From Ectobacillus funiculus (GTDB lineage Bacteria; Bacillota; Bacilli; Bacillales; Bacillaceae_G), in assembly GCF_004138295.1 (NCBI RefSeq), contig NZ_SCFM01000025.1:1-64000 (forward strand): a DNA stretch of 64,000 nt. Direction: 5' to 3'. The translations under genes and the position numbers were made by a program. The notes under the pieces are model-generated. The model did not search any database and was not told the origin of the DNA. It worked only from the letters and a program-made list of their open reading frames with translations. This document shows positions 36,589 to 44,481 of the stretch, one piece after another. The first letter of the stretch is position 1; each line of letters starts with the position of its first letter.

Positions 36589-37443
36589 ATGATACCTATA
36601 GATAATTGTAAATTATTAATTACATGTTGTAATGAAAACGGTGGTCTTTATTTAATCCAATTTAAAGATCAACAATATGAATTAAAAAAGATTTTAAACA
36701 TAGAGTGCAGAGGGGTCGCAAAGTACGGCAGTTCTTTTGTAATAATTTCAAATACGGATGGAATTTTAATTTTGGATGAAAACCTGAACATTATAAAACG
36801 TAAAGCATTACCTAAAGAATTAGATTTACACGGTGTAGCAATAGACAATGACAAAGCTTATATTGTTGAAACAAAAACCAACTCAATTGGCATTTACGAC
36901 TTGCAAAACAGTATGGAAAGAATTGATGAAATTACATTTTCACCTGAAAATGAGGATGTTTGCCACGTCAACGATTTATTTATGGCAAATGACAAGCTAT
37001 ATGTATCAATGTTTTCATATCCTCTAAAGAAAAATTTCCTTTCCTTCGTAAGTTATTCCCCCCAGAAAACCATCCAGCAAGGTGTAATTTTAGAATATTC
37101 TTTACAAGAAAGAAAGATTTCAAAAATCTGTCACGATAAATTATTTCAACCTCATAGTGTACTGCTTTATGGTGATCAACTGTATTATTGCGTTTCAAGT
37201 AAATTGCTGGTCAAAAGAAATGAGGACGTTATTTTTAAGGGCCTTGGATATACACGCGGTTTAGCAATTAAGAATCAGATGATGTTTATTGGCCAGAGTG
37301 AAAGTAGACATTTAGAAATTTTATTAGAGGAGCATACTAATCTATTACTAGATTGCGGGATTTATGTTCATGACATCGATACAAAACTTTCATCCTTTAT
37401 CCATATACCCTCTAAAGAAATTTATGGAATATTGGTCATTTGA
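36589..37443 (+). CDS. DUF4915-like beta-propeller protein
   Basis: 284 residues from ATG 36589, with GGGAAGGTG 10 bases upstream. It begins MIPIDNCKLLITCCNENGG and shows repeated blades: RGVAKYGSSFVIISNTDGI, LDLHGVAIDNDKAYIVETK, VCHVNDLFMANDKLYVSMF, LFQPHSVLLYGDQLYYC, TRGLAIKNQMMFIGQSES. This pattern is the TIGR03032/DUF4915 type, often near glycosyltransferases, with unknown function. In this locus it could be an accessory sugar-handling protein (inference). Confidence 0.75.
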   Translation: MIPIDNCKLLITCCNENGGLYLIQFKDQQYELKKILNIECRGVAKYGSSFVIISNTDGILILDENLNIIKRKALPKELDLHGVAIDNDKAYIVETKTNSIGIYDLQNSMERIDEITFSPENEDVCHVNDLFMANDKLYVSMFSYPLKKNFLSFVSYSPQKTIQQGVILEYSLQERKISKICHDKLFQPHSVLLYGDQLYYCVSSKLLVKRNEDVIFKGLGYTRGLAIKNQMMFIGQSESRHLEILLEEHTNLLLDCGIYVHDIDTKLSSFIHIPSKEIYGILVI

Positions 37444-37458
37444 ATATGCAGGAGATAA

Positions 37459-37487
37459 CAAAAAGCGCTAGAAATCTAGCGCTTTTT
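37459..37487 (+). terminator. Terminator after the DUF4915-like gene
   Basis: Perfect AAAAAGCGCTAGA-AA-TCTAGCGCTTTTT. Confidence 0.9.
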
Positions 37488-37541
37488 ATAACTCATTAAA
37501 AATTTACAATATAGATTCTTTTCAATAGGTTACTTGTCCAC

Positions 37542-37569
37542 ACATAAAACCTCTCATATTCATATGATA
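37542..37569 (+). promoter_or_regulatory. Sigma-K-like promoter
   Basis: AC (37542-37543), 17 bases, CATATGATA (37561-37569): a full match to AC-N16/17-CATANNNTA, 33 bp before the next gene. Confidence 0.65.
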
Positions 37570-37601
37570 GATTAGCTTGTTAGAAAAGAGGTGATATCAT
37601 T

Positions 37602-38048
37602 ATGAGTAAATTTTTAGACGCACGTACTTCGCAAAATATCAGTTATAGTGGCGGGCTTTCGATTCCGCTTTCCTCTACGCCGGCCCTTTTTGCAGAACTG
37701 GGACTAAACACGGCAGGTGCAGGTCCAACTCTTCGTATTCAATTCACTGCATCCGTTGCTCTTAGCTCTTTAGCCAGTGCAGCGGTCCCTGTAAGAATTG
37801 ACATTTACAGAGGCAGAGCATCAGATCCAGGGCGTGTTCTTGTTTATACAGCTATAGAAACAACAGAGGCTGCAGGAGTGTTAGGAGTTGCCTCTAGAAA
37901 AATTTTCACTGTAACTGGATCTGACTATACACCACCTAACCCTGGTTTGTTGGTTTATCAAGCGTTCATTAGCATACCAGGAGGAGTTCCAATCGCACCA
38001 ACCCGTACTGGCCCTGAAAGCTTTAACGCGGCTGCTTATTCTGACTAA
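37602..38048 (+). CDS. Orphan beta-rich protein, likely spore-surface
   Basis: 148 residues, not recognised. Starts MSKFLDARTSQNISYSGGLS; rich in Ala, Ser, Pro, Gly with beta-strand patterns such as TLRIQFTASVALSS and VRIDIYRGRAS, and ends ESFNAAAYSD. No Cys, no signal peptide. The fold may be a jelly roll like BclA-CTD/ExsF proteins (inference from pattern). AGAGGTGA ribosome site and a sigma-K-like promoter support late-sporulation expression. Own terminator downstream, so it is monocistronic. Confidence 0.75.
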   Translation: MSKFLDARTSQNISYSGGLSIPLSSTPALFAELGLNTAGAGPTLRIQFTASVALSSLASAAVPVRIDIYRGRASDPGRVLVYTAIETTEAAGVLGVASRKIFTVTGSDYTPPNPGLLVYQAFISIPGGVPIAPTRTGPESFNAAAYSD

Positions 38049-38111
38049 TATGATGTCTAGTTGCACAAGAGCGAATACAGCATATGATCGTTACGGGAAC
38101 TGAAACACAAC

Positions 38112-38138
38112 AAAATCCCTTGAGCACCAAGGGATTTT
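38112..38138 (+). terminator. Terminator after the orphan beta-rich gene
   Basis: AAAATCCCTTG-AGCAC-CAAGGGATTTT. Confidence 0.85.
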
Positions 38139-38143
38139 AACCT

Positions 38144-38277
38144 GTACTTTAAGAAAGTATAAACTTCCAGCTAGAAGCAAATTCGACGTAGTGGGAAATT
38201 CTAAGAACAAAGTGTAAGTACAACTACGCCTCTGTCTGCGCCCAAAAGCAGGGCTCGCCAGTCGGCAAGTTTTCTTT
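38144..38277 (-). repeat. Dispersed structured repeat, copy G (full)
   Basis: First of two head-to-tail copies. Inner stem GAATTTCC pairs with GGAAGTTT; outer ACTTT/AAAGT kept. Confidence 0.85.
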
Positions 38278-38278
38278 A

Positions 38279-38413
38279 CACTTTAAAGAAGTATAAATTT
38301 CTAGCTAGAAGACAATTCGACGTGGTGAGAAATTTTAGGAATAAAGTATAAGTGCAACTCCGCCTCTGTCTTCGCCCGAAGGCAGGGCTCACCATTCTAG
38401 TAAGTTTTACTTA
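38279..38413 (-). repeat. Dispersed structured repeat, copy H (full, tandem with G)
   Basis: Directly abuts copy G in the same orientation. Inner stem AAATTTCT/AGAAATTT. It ends 12 bases before the cysC ribosome site. Confidence 0.85.
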
Positions 38414-38438
38414 TTTCATACTTGCAGGAGGTATCTTT

Positions 38439-39038
38439 TTGAACGAACAAAACAACATATTTCATTATCAGTTTACAGTTACAAAAAAGGACAGGCAAAA
38501 GTTACACGGACATAAGAGCTGTGTTCTTTGGTTTACAGGTCTATCAGGTTCCGGAAAATCTACCATTGCCAATGCTGTTGAAAATAAACTATATGAGCTC
38601 GGTATTTCTACCTATATTCTTGATGGAGACAACCTTCGAAACGGATTGAATCAAGATCTTGGATTTTCTGCTGAAGACCGAAAAGAAAACATTCGTCGTG
38701 TCGGGGAAGTCGCCAAATTATTTGTGGATTCCGGTCTTGTTGTGTTAGCAACGTTTATTTCACCGTACCGCAATGATCGTGAGGTGATAAGAAACAGCAT
38801 GAGTCCTGGTGAATTCATCGAGATCTATGTAGATTGCTCTCTAGAAAACTGTGAGAAGAGAGATCCAAAAGGCTTATACAAAAAGGCTAGAAAAGGTGAA
38901 ATAACAGAGTTTACTGGAATATCTTCCCCTTATGAAAAACCTGTAAATCCAGAAGTTATTCTTAATTCTAACCAATACTCGGTAGAAGAATGTGCTTTAC
39001 AAGTCTTAGATTTTCTAAAGGCTAATCATTATCTATAA
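38439..39038 (+). CDS. cysC: Adenylylsulfate (APS) kinase
   Basis: 199 residues from TTG 38439, 7 bases after AGGAGG; the longer frame from 38352 runs through repeat H and is rejected. Walker A GLSGSGKST (about residues 35-43), DGDNLRNGLN, GFSAEDRKENIRR and FISPYRNDR are diagnostic of CysC, which phosphorylates APS to PAPS. No ATP sulfurylase or PAPS reductase is nearby, so this is not an assimilation operon; together with the sulfotransferase it suggests PAPS supply for sulfation. Confidence 0.93.
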   Translation: MNEQNNIFHYQFTVTKKDRQKLHGHKSCVLWFTGLSGSGKSTIANAVENKLYELGISTYILDGDNLRNGLNQDLGFSAEDRKENIRRVGEVAKLFVDSGLVVLATFISPYRNDREVIRNSMSPGEFIEIYVDCSLENCEKRDPKGLYKKARKGEITEFTGISSPYEKPVNPEVILNSNQYSVEECALQVLDFLKANHYL

Positions 39039-39193
39039 AGATAGCAGACATATAGATTAAAGGGGTAAAGTAAATCGAAAAAAAGTGCATATTATGAACG
39101 ACTAAACATAAACCTATAGTTAGAGCAGAGAAATTCAATCAATGCTATACTACTCCCCTTTCTTCTCCCCTCTTCCTACATATCGCCTCTCAG

Positions 39194-39249
39194 GTATTAT
39201 TTTTTTAATCTATTTTTTTAATCTATTTTTTTAATCTATTTTTTTAATC
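39194..39249 (+). repeat. 13-bp tandem repeat
   Basis: About four copies of aatctattttttt in the leader of the second LamG-GT gene. A candidate slippage tract. The rest of 39039-39326 shows nothing else. Confidence 0.85.
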
Positions 39250-39326
39250 AAATACCCTTTTGAATTTAGATATAATGATATATTTGTGTTTTTTCTATAC
39301 CTTGAATGCAAGGAGTGTGTAAAAAC

Positions 39327-41078
39327 ATGGAAAATATCTCTTACTTTGATTTTAATGGAAGTCAAAGAATATATATTAAAAGGTTATTCCCTGCTATCAA
39401 AAATTCCTTTACTTATGAACTCTGGGTTAAGCCCGAGGCAACACACCAGATCGATTCAGAAACACAAAAAGGCACTTCGGGAATAAATGGACAGAGATAT
39501 GTTATTAGTCCAGAACATGGAGAAACCTACGATGAGGCTGGTGCAGGAATCTCAATTGGAACTAATGGTATATCTGTTTATGAGCACACGGCAGGGCATT
39601 TACCAGCTACTCTGGTGTACCCAATTTCCATCTCTAACTGGACACACGTAGCAGTAGTATACAATAACCGAACCCCATCCTTATATATTAATGGCAAGCT
39701 TGTAAAAACTGGACTACCAAGTGCAAAGAGTGCTGTCCTGGCATCAGGCGTTTTTGGCGGACTTGATCCTTATGGGTTCTTTGTGGGAAAGCTTGGCTAT
39801 ATTAGAATTTGGAATTATGCCAGAACACAACAGCAAATTCAAAACAATATAACTCAACCACCAATAGATAACGAACCAGGACTATTTGGTTACTGGGAAT
39901 TTAATAAGGAATCTAACTACAATGTATTATCTAATACAGATAATATAACAATTAAAAATGCCTCACATCGAAAAGGGATTTTGTTTGTTTTAAATAATAT
40001 AGGCGGCGGAACAGAACATTATCAGAATCTTTATATTGAGAAGATTAAGCAGGAATTTAGAATTTACATACTAAAGTTTCGGATTAACTCGATTTATATT
40101 GAGGAATTCAATAATGCAAATTCATCTCCTATCATTTTAAATTTGAAAGACTGCAATCATCAAACCTTTCAAAATCTGTTGAAGAGGTTAGGCATTGATT
40201 TAATATACATTAATCATTTGATTGGTTTTCCTGTCTTTAAAGTAATGGATTTAATTCAATATTCAAAAATCAAATATTTGTATTTTATCCCGGATTTCTT
40301 TTGTGCATGCCCATCTTATAATTTAATGAATAGTAAAGGTGTCTACTGCAACAACGAAACAGATACAAAGGTGTGCCAGCAGTGTTTAAATAGTGTCAGT
40401 AGAAGAAATATTCTTATTAACAAAGTAAATATTCAAGAATGGAGGAGCCTTTTTCTATCTTTTTTGTCGGATGCTCAAGAAGTTATAGCACCAAGCAATA
40501 GCACAAAAGAAATTATACAAAAATATTATCCTACCATCCCCATCACTGTTCATGAACCTACTCTTCCTTCTACGATTTCCTATACATTCAATCCACAATT
40601 TATAAAGGAAGATCCATTAAATATTGCCTTCATTGGAGCTATTCATCAAAATAAAGGATACGCTATTCTATATGAGCTAAAAGATGCTATTAATAAGGAA
40701 AAGCTCCCCATTTGTATTAAGGTGATTGGTACAACTAACATCCATAAACATTTTATAAGTCCTGATAAAAAGTTCATTGTGACAGGTCAATATAATAACG
40801 GAGAGATATCTCATCTTCTCGCTAAACATAAGGTGTCTATCGTTGTAATCTCTTCCATATGCCCTGAAACATTTTCTTATACAACCCACGAGGCCCTGGC
40901 ATCAGGTTATCCAGTCATAGCATTTAACTTAGGGGCCCCTGCTGAAGCAATTAAAAAACATGGCGGAGGTTGGGTTGTAGAACCTATAAACAGTGATAGC
41001 ATTCTTCAGCTGCTTAAAAACCTTTTGGCAAACCGAGATGAAATTCTCCAAAAAGCAAAGGAATTAGTAAATACCTAA
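39327..41078 (+). CDS. LamG-domain / glycosyltransferase fusion (second paralogue)
   Basis: 583 residues from ATG 39327, 9 bases after AAGGAGTG. Residues 1-200 are a LamG domain close to that of the other paralogue (TYELWVKPEATHQIDSET, HLPATLVYPISISNWTHVA, SGVFGGLDPYGFFVGKLG, GLFGYWEFN). From about 225 a different GT-B-like part starts with ILFVLNNIGGGTEHYQN. It contains a Cys cluster (FFCACPSYN, GVYCNN, KVCQQCLN) and the donor site SSICPETFSYTTHEALASGYPVIAF. The Cys cluster may bind a metal. No signal peptide. Confidence 0.87.
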   Translation: MENISYFDFNGSQRIYIKRLFPAIKNSFTYELWVKPEATHQIDSETQKGTSGINGQRYVISPEHGETYDEAGAGISIGTNGISVYEHTAGHLPATLVYPISISNWTHVAVVYNNRTPSLYINGKLVKTGLPSAKSAVLASGVFGGLDPYGFFVGKLGYIRIWNYARTQQQIQNNITQPPIDNEPGLFGYWEFNKESNYNVLSNTDNITIKNASHRKGILFVLNNIGGGTEHYQNLYIEKIKQEFRIYILKFRINSIYIEEFNNANSSPIILNLKDCNHQTFQNLLKRLGIDLIYINHLIGFPVFKVMDLIQYSKIKYLYFIPDFFCACPSYNLMNSKGVYCNNETDTKVCQQCLNSVSRRNILINKVNIQEWRSLFLSFLSDAQEVIAPSNSTKEIIQKYYPTIPITVHEPTLPSTISYTFNPQFIKEDPLNIAFIGAIHQNKGYAILYELKDAINKEKLPICIKVIGTTNIHKHFISPDKKFIVTGQYNNGEISHLLAKHKVSIVVISSICPETFSYTTHEALASGYPVIAFNLGAPAEAIKKHGGGWVVEPINSDSILQLLKNLLANRDEILQKAKELVNT

Positions 41079-41109
41079 CTCTGCAAACAAAAAGCGCCTT
41101 AAACTCTCT

Positions 41110-41156
41110 CTAAAATTTCTCACTACGTCGCATAGCCTCCAGCTAGAAATTTATAT
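41110..41156 (+). repeat. Dispersed structured repeat, partial 3' half
   Basis: Contains only the inner hairpin, AAATTTCTCACTACG...CTAGAAATTTA; it abuts the next copy. Confidence 0.7.
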
Positions 41157-41158
41157 AC

Positions 41159-41265
41159 TAAAGGAAACTCGCCGACTAGCAAGCCCTTCCCTTGGCGAAG
41201 ACAGAGGCCTAGCGGCACTTATACTGTATCGTTTCTAGCTGGAAATTTATACTTTCTTACAGTAC
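41159..41265 (+). repeat. Dispersed structured repeat, copy I (core deleted)
   Basis: The first hairpin and gaagacagaggc are present, but the TACGTCGAA core is missing; TACTGTA/TACAGTA still pair. Confidence 0.75.
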
Positions 41266-41296
41266 AAAAAAGCAACTAGTTTTTAAACCAGTTGCT
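41266..41296 (-). terminator. Terminator of fabI
   Basis: On the minus strand AGCAACTGGTTT-AAAAACTAGTTGCT is followed by T6. Confidence 0.8.
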
Positions 41297-41319
41297 CTCT
41301 TATTACAATATAACTGTAA

Positions 41320-42096
41320 TTAACCTAAAACATGATACCCCGCATCCACGTGAATATTCTCGCCCGTAATACCACGAGATAAATCACTCATTAAGAACAA
41401 CGCAGTATCCCCAACTTCCTCCTGCGTTACATTGCGGCGAAGCGGTGCCTTCTCTTCGATCTCCTTCAGGATGCTGTTGAACTCGCCGATTCCTTTTGCA
41501 GACAAGGTCCGAATCGGTCCAGCAGAAATAGAGTTCACGCGAATGCCCTGCGCTCCTAAATCGTTTGATAAATATCTTACGCTTGCATCAAGCGCTGCTT
41601 TTGCTACACCCATTAAGTTGTAGTTTTTCACAACGCGCTCGCCGCCAAGATACGTTAATGTAACGATGCTGCCGCCTTCTGTCATAAGCTCCTGTGCTAC
41701 CTTTGCTACTGCCGTTAAGGAGTATGCGCTAATATCTAGTGAAAGCGCAAAGCCGTCACGGGATGTATCTACATAACCGCCTTTTAAGTCTTCTTTATTT
41801 GCAAATGCAATACAGTGTGCTAGCCCGTGAATTGTGCCGACCTGCTCTTTGATATCAGCAAAGCAGCGCGCGATATCTTCATCGCTTGTCACGTCACAAG
41901 GTAAGATGATAGCGTTTTGTCCTTCTAATGTTGCTGCTAAATCACGAACGCTTTGACCAAGACGCTCGCCTGCGTATGTAAAAATTAAGTTTGCTCCCGC
42001 ATTATGCAAGGAACGCGCAATGCCCCATGCGATGCTGCGTTGGTTGGCTACGCCCATTACTACGATATTTTTTCCTTTTACGTTAAGAAGCTCCAT
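41320..42096 (-). CDS. fabI: Enoyl-ACP reductase (NADH), FabI
   Basis: 258 residues. It performs the last reduction of fatty-acid elongation. N-terminal VVMGVANQRSIAWGIARSL, the FabI-type catalytic Y-x6-K equivalent YLGGERVVKNYNLMGVAKAALDAS, and the C-terminal NIHVDAGYHVLG are typical. AGGAGG ribosome site; upstream FapR box. It sits alone, after the accessory glycan locus. Confidence 0.97.
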   Translation of the reverse strand: MELLNVKGKNIVVMGVANQRSIAWGIARSLHNAGANLIFTYAGERLGQSVRDLAATLEGQNAIILPCDVTSDEDIARCFADIKEQVGTIHGLAHCIAFANKEDLKGGYVDTSRDGFALSLDISAYSLTAVAKVAQELMTEGGSIVTLTYLGGERVVKNYNLMGVAKAALDASVRYLSNDLGAQGIRVNSISAGPIRTLSAKGIGEFNSILKEIEEKAPLRRNVTQEEVGDTALFLMSDLSRGITGENIHVDAGYHVLG

Positions 42097-42139
42097 ATTT
42101 TTGTCCTCCTAAATTTGTATAATAAACTAACACTAGTTA

Positions 42140-42156
42140 TTAGTACCTGATACTAT
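42140..42156. promoter_or_regulatory. FapR operator
   Basis: TTAGTACCTGATACTAT is a near-perfect match to the 17-bp FapR palindrome (TTAGTACCTGRTACTAA). It lies just downstream of the fabI -10 (TACAAT, 42166-42161 on the minus strand), so FapR should repress fabI until malonyl-CoA rises. Confidence 0.88.
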
Positions 42157-42393
42157 TTTTATTGTAGCATACTTTATTTCAGATGAAAACGATGTCTACT
42201 AAACTTTTTCTCCTTCTCTCCAGTCTTTCCCTTCTTCTTTTCTTAATATAATCCTGTTTGTGGAAAAAACAATATATTTGCAAACTCGTTAAAATTCGAT
42301 AAGATGGTAATAGCGTCTAATTTTCAAAAAGAAAGACGCACACAGCTTTGAAAGCTATACTTTCTGATTTTCAGACATAGAAGGGATTATCAT

Positions 42394-43560
42394 ATGGAAA
42401 AAGACAATGCACGGGGATATCAGATAGACTATGGATTAATTACGATTTTACTTTTGATTGCAGCGGTTAGCTGTCTTGCCATCAAAAGCGCACAGCCTTC
42501 ATTGCCGCCATCACTGCAAAATGTAAATTTCGTAGCAAAGCAAATTCAATGGTACGTAATTGGCGTTATTGCAATTGGCGTTACAATGATTATCGATTTT
42601 GACCGATATAAGCAAATTTCTTGGTATTTATACGGTTTTGCGATGATTCTTTTGCTCGGTCTGGAATTTAAAGTACCAGGTTCACAAACGATTAAGGGGG
42701 CAACCGCTTGGTATACCCTTCCAGCTGGTCTTGGGAACTTCCAGCCGTCTGAGCTTATGAAGCTTTTCATGATTCTTGTACTAAGCCGGATACTTACGAA
42801 TCATAAAGAGATGTATCCAAATCCAACACCGGAGGAGGATTTAAAACTTCTCGGCAAGATCTTTGGTGCAAGTCTCCCGCCGCTGCTGCTGATTGCAAAA
42901 GAGCCCGATTTAGGGAATACGATGGTAATGACATCCATTATTGTTGCAATTATTGTCGTCTCTGGCATTCGCTGGCGCTTTATTCTAGGATTGACCGGCA
43001 TTACCGTTGGTGCTGGCTCTATTCTTGTGTACATTTATTTTGCGCATACTGCGTTCTTTAAAGAGCATATTCTAAGGGAATATCAGCTTGACCGCTTTTA
43101 TGGCTGGCTCGCTCCATACGAATATGAACGACAAGGCTATCAGCTGCGGCAAGCCATCTTAGCTACCGGTTCAGGCGAATTATATGGGAAAGGCTATCAA
43201 GGTGGAGAGGTGTACTTCCCGGAGCCTCATACAGACTTTATTTTCACGAATATTGCCGAGCAATATGGATTTTTTGGGGGCAGCGTCGTCATTTCACTGT
43301 TTTTCCTGCTCATTTACCGTATGATCCATATCGCACTTGAAAGCAATGAACCGTTTGGCAGCTATTTATGCGCAGGAACGATTGGGATGTTCACATTTCA
43401 GGTGTTCCAAAACATCGGGATGACAATCGGCCTGCTTCCTATTACCGGCATTACGCTGCCTTTTATGAGCTACGGAGGCAGTTCCCTTTTGACGTATATG
43501 ATTGCGATTGGCTTTATTTTAAATGTTCGCTCTCGGACAAGGAAATATATGTTTGATTAA
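42394..43560 (+). CDS. SEDS-family peptidoglycan polymerase (RodA/FtsW/SpoVE)
   Basis: 388 residues with about ten transmembrane segments. Conserved regions include FQPSELMKL, KEPDLGNTMV, a large loop with YEYERQGYQLRQAILATGSG and PEPHTDFIFTNIAEQYGF, and the C-terminal PITGITLPFMSYGGSS. SEDS proteins polymerise glycan strands with a partner class B PBP. Which of RodA, FtsW or SpoVE it represents is unclear; the GYQGGEVYFPEPHTDFIF loop favours RodA-like. AAGGGA ribosome site. Confidence 0.9.
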   Translation: MEKDNARGYQIDYGLITILLLIAAVSCLAIKSAQPSLPPSLQNVNFVAKQIQWYVIGVIAIGVTMIIDFDRYKQISWYLYGFAMILLLGLEFKVPGSQTIKGATAWYTLPAGLGNFQPSELMKLFMILVLSRILTNHKEMYPNPTPEEDLKLLGKIFGASLPPLLLIAKEPDLGNTMVMTSIIVAIIVVSGIRWRFILGLTGITVGAGSILVYIYFAHTAFFKEHILREYQLDRFYGWLAPYEYERQGYQLRQAILATGSGELYGKGYQGGEVYFPEPHTDFIFTNIAEQYGFFGGSVVISLFFLLIYRMIHIALESNEPFGSYLCAGTIGMFTFQVFQNIGMTIGLLPITGITLPFMSYGGSSLLTYMIAIGFILNVRSRTRKYMFD

Positions 43561-43561
43561 G

Positions 43562-43593
43562 TCTGTCCTTTTTGCAGGACAGGCTTTTTCTTT
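43562..43593 (+). terminator. Terminator after the SEDS gene
   Basis: CTGTCC-TTTTTGCA-GGACAG then GCTTTTTCTTT. Confidence 0.8.
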
Positions 43594-43625
43594 GTACAAT
43601 AGAAGGAAAAAAGTGGGTGTGAGAT

Positions 43626-44363
43626 ATGTACGATGTAATTGGAGATATTCATGGCTGTTATGAAGAGTTTATCACGCTAACAGAGCAGCTTGGCTATGAT
43701 TGGGAAAGTGGTATCCCTATCCATCCTCATGGAAGAAAACTCGTCTTTGTTGGAGATTTAACAGATAGAGGTCCAAAATCATTAGAAACAGCAGCGCTTG
43801 TGTGGGAACTTGTGATACATCAAAAGCAAGCGTATTATTCACCGGGAAACCATTGCAATAAACTGTATCGTTTCTTTATTGGCCGCAAAGTTCAACAAAC
43901 CCATGGTTTAGAAACAACAGTAGCAGAATATGAAGCGCTAGGGCGGCGCGAGCAAAAAACAATTCAAAAAAAGTTTATCGATTTGTATGAGTCCTCCCCG
44001 TTATATCATGTGTTAGATGAGGGAAAGCTCGTCACATGTCATGCCGGCATTCGGCAAGATTACATCGGAAGAGAAGGAAAAAAGGTAGAGACATTTGTTC
44101 TATACGGGGATATTACAGGGGAAAAGCACCCCGACGGCTCACCAGTGCGGCGTGACTGGGCGCAGCGTTATACAGGAGATGCCTGGATTATATATGGCCA
44201 CACACCAGTTCGAGAGCCGCGTTTCGTAAACAAAACCGCCAATATCGATACAGGTGCAGTCTTCGGCGGCAGGCTGACAGCGCTGCGCTATCCTGAAATG
44301 AGTACTGTATCTGTTCCATCTTCCATGCCATTTGTAACCGAGAAATTCAGAAGCTTCGACTGA
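43626..44363 (+). CDS. prpE: Bis(5'-nucleosyl)-tetraphosphatase PrpE
   Basis: 245 residues of the calcineurin-like phosphoesterase family. Metal motifs [10 protein letters not shown] (N-terminus), [17 protein letters not shown] and the C-terminal YGHTPV are present. In Bacillus, PrpE hydrolyses dinucleoside tetraphosphates and affects spore germination. Its position before nadK/yjbO is the B. subtilis order. Confidence 0.93.
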   Translation: MYDVIGDIHGCYEEFITLTEQLGYDWESGIPIHPHGRKLVFVGDLTDRGPKSLETAALVWELVIHQKQAYYSPGNHCNKLYRFFIGRKVQQTHGLETTVAEYEALGRREQKTIQKKFIDLYESSPLYHVLDEGKLVTCHAGIRQDYIGREGKKVETFVLYGDITGEKHPDGSPVRRDWAQRYTGDAWIIYGHTPVREPRFVNKTANIDTGAVFGGRLTALRYPEMSTVSVPSSMPFVTEKFRSFD

Positions 44364-44481
44364 AAAAACGGACTCGACTTGTTTCTTAAATGCTTGATCA
44401 TATGTTTTGTTGATTTCTCCCATAAGAAAATCCCCTCCATAGTAGATAGATTAAGGGGCTTCCTTTTTCCTGTCTACTATA
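44364..44481 (-). mobile_element. Possible left-end remnant of an IS element
   Basis: A minus-strand start with a strong GGAGGGG site encodes MGEINKTYDQAFKKQ, like the first residues of IS3-type OrfA proteins, then runs into antisense prpE. Just upstream is an inverted pair CTGTCTACTAT / ATAGTAGATAG that could include a terminal repeat. Tentative. Confidence 0.4.

Noticed and set aside
38352-38438. N-terminal extension of cysC
   Set aside because: Codes through repeat copy H; AGGAGG supports the TTG at 38439.
44139-44423. 94-codon minus frame over prpE
   Set aside because: Mostly antisense to prpE; only its first 15 residues look like a transposase start.
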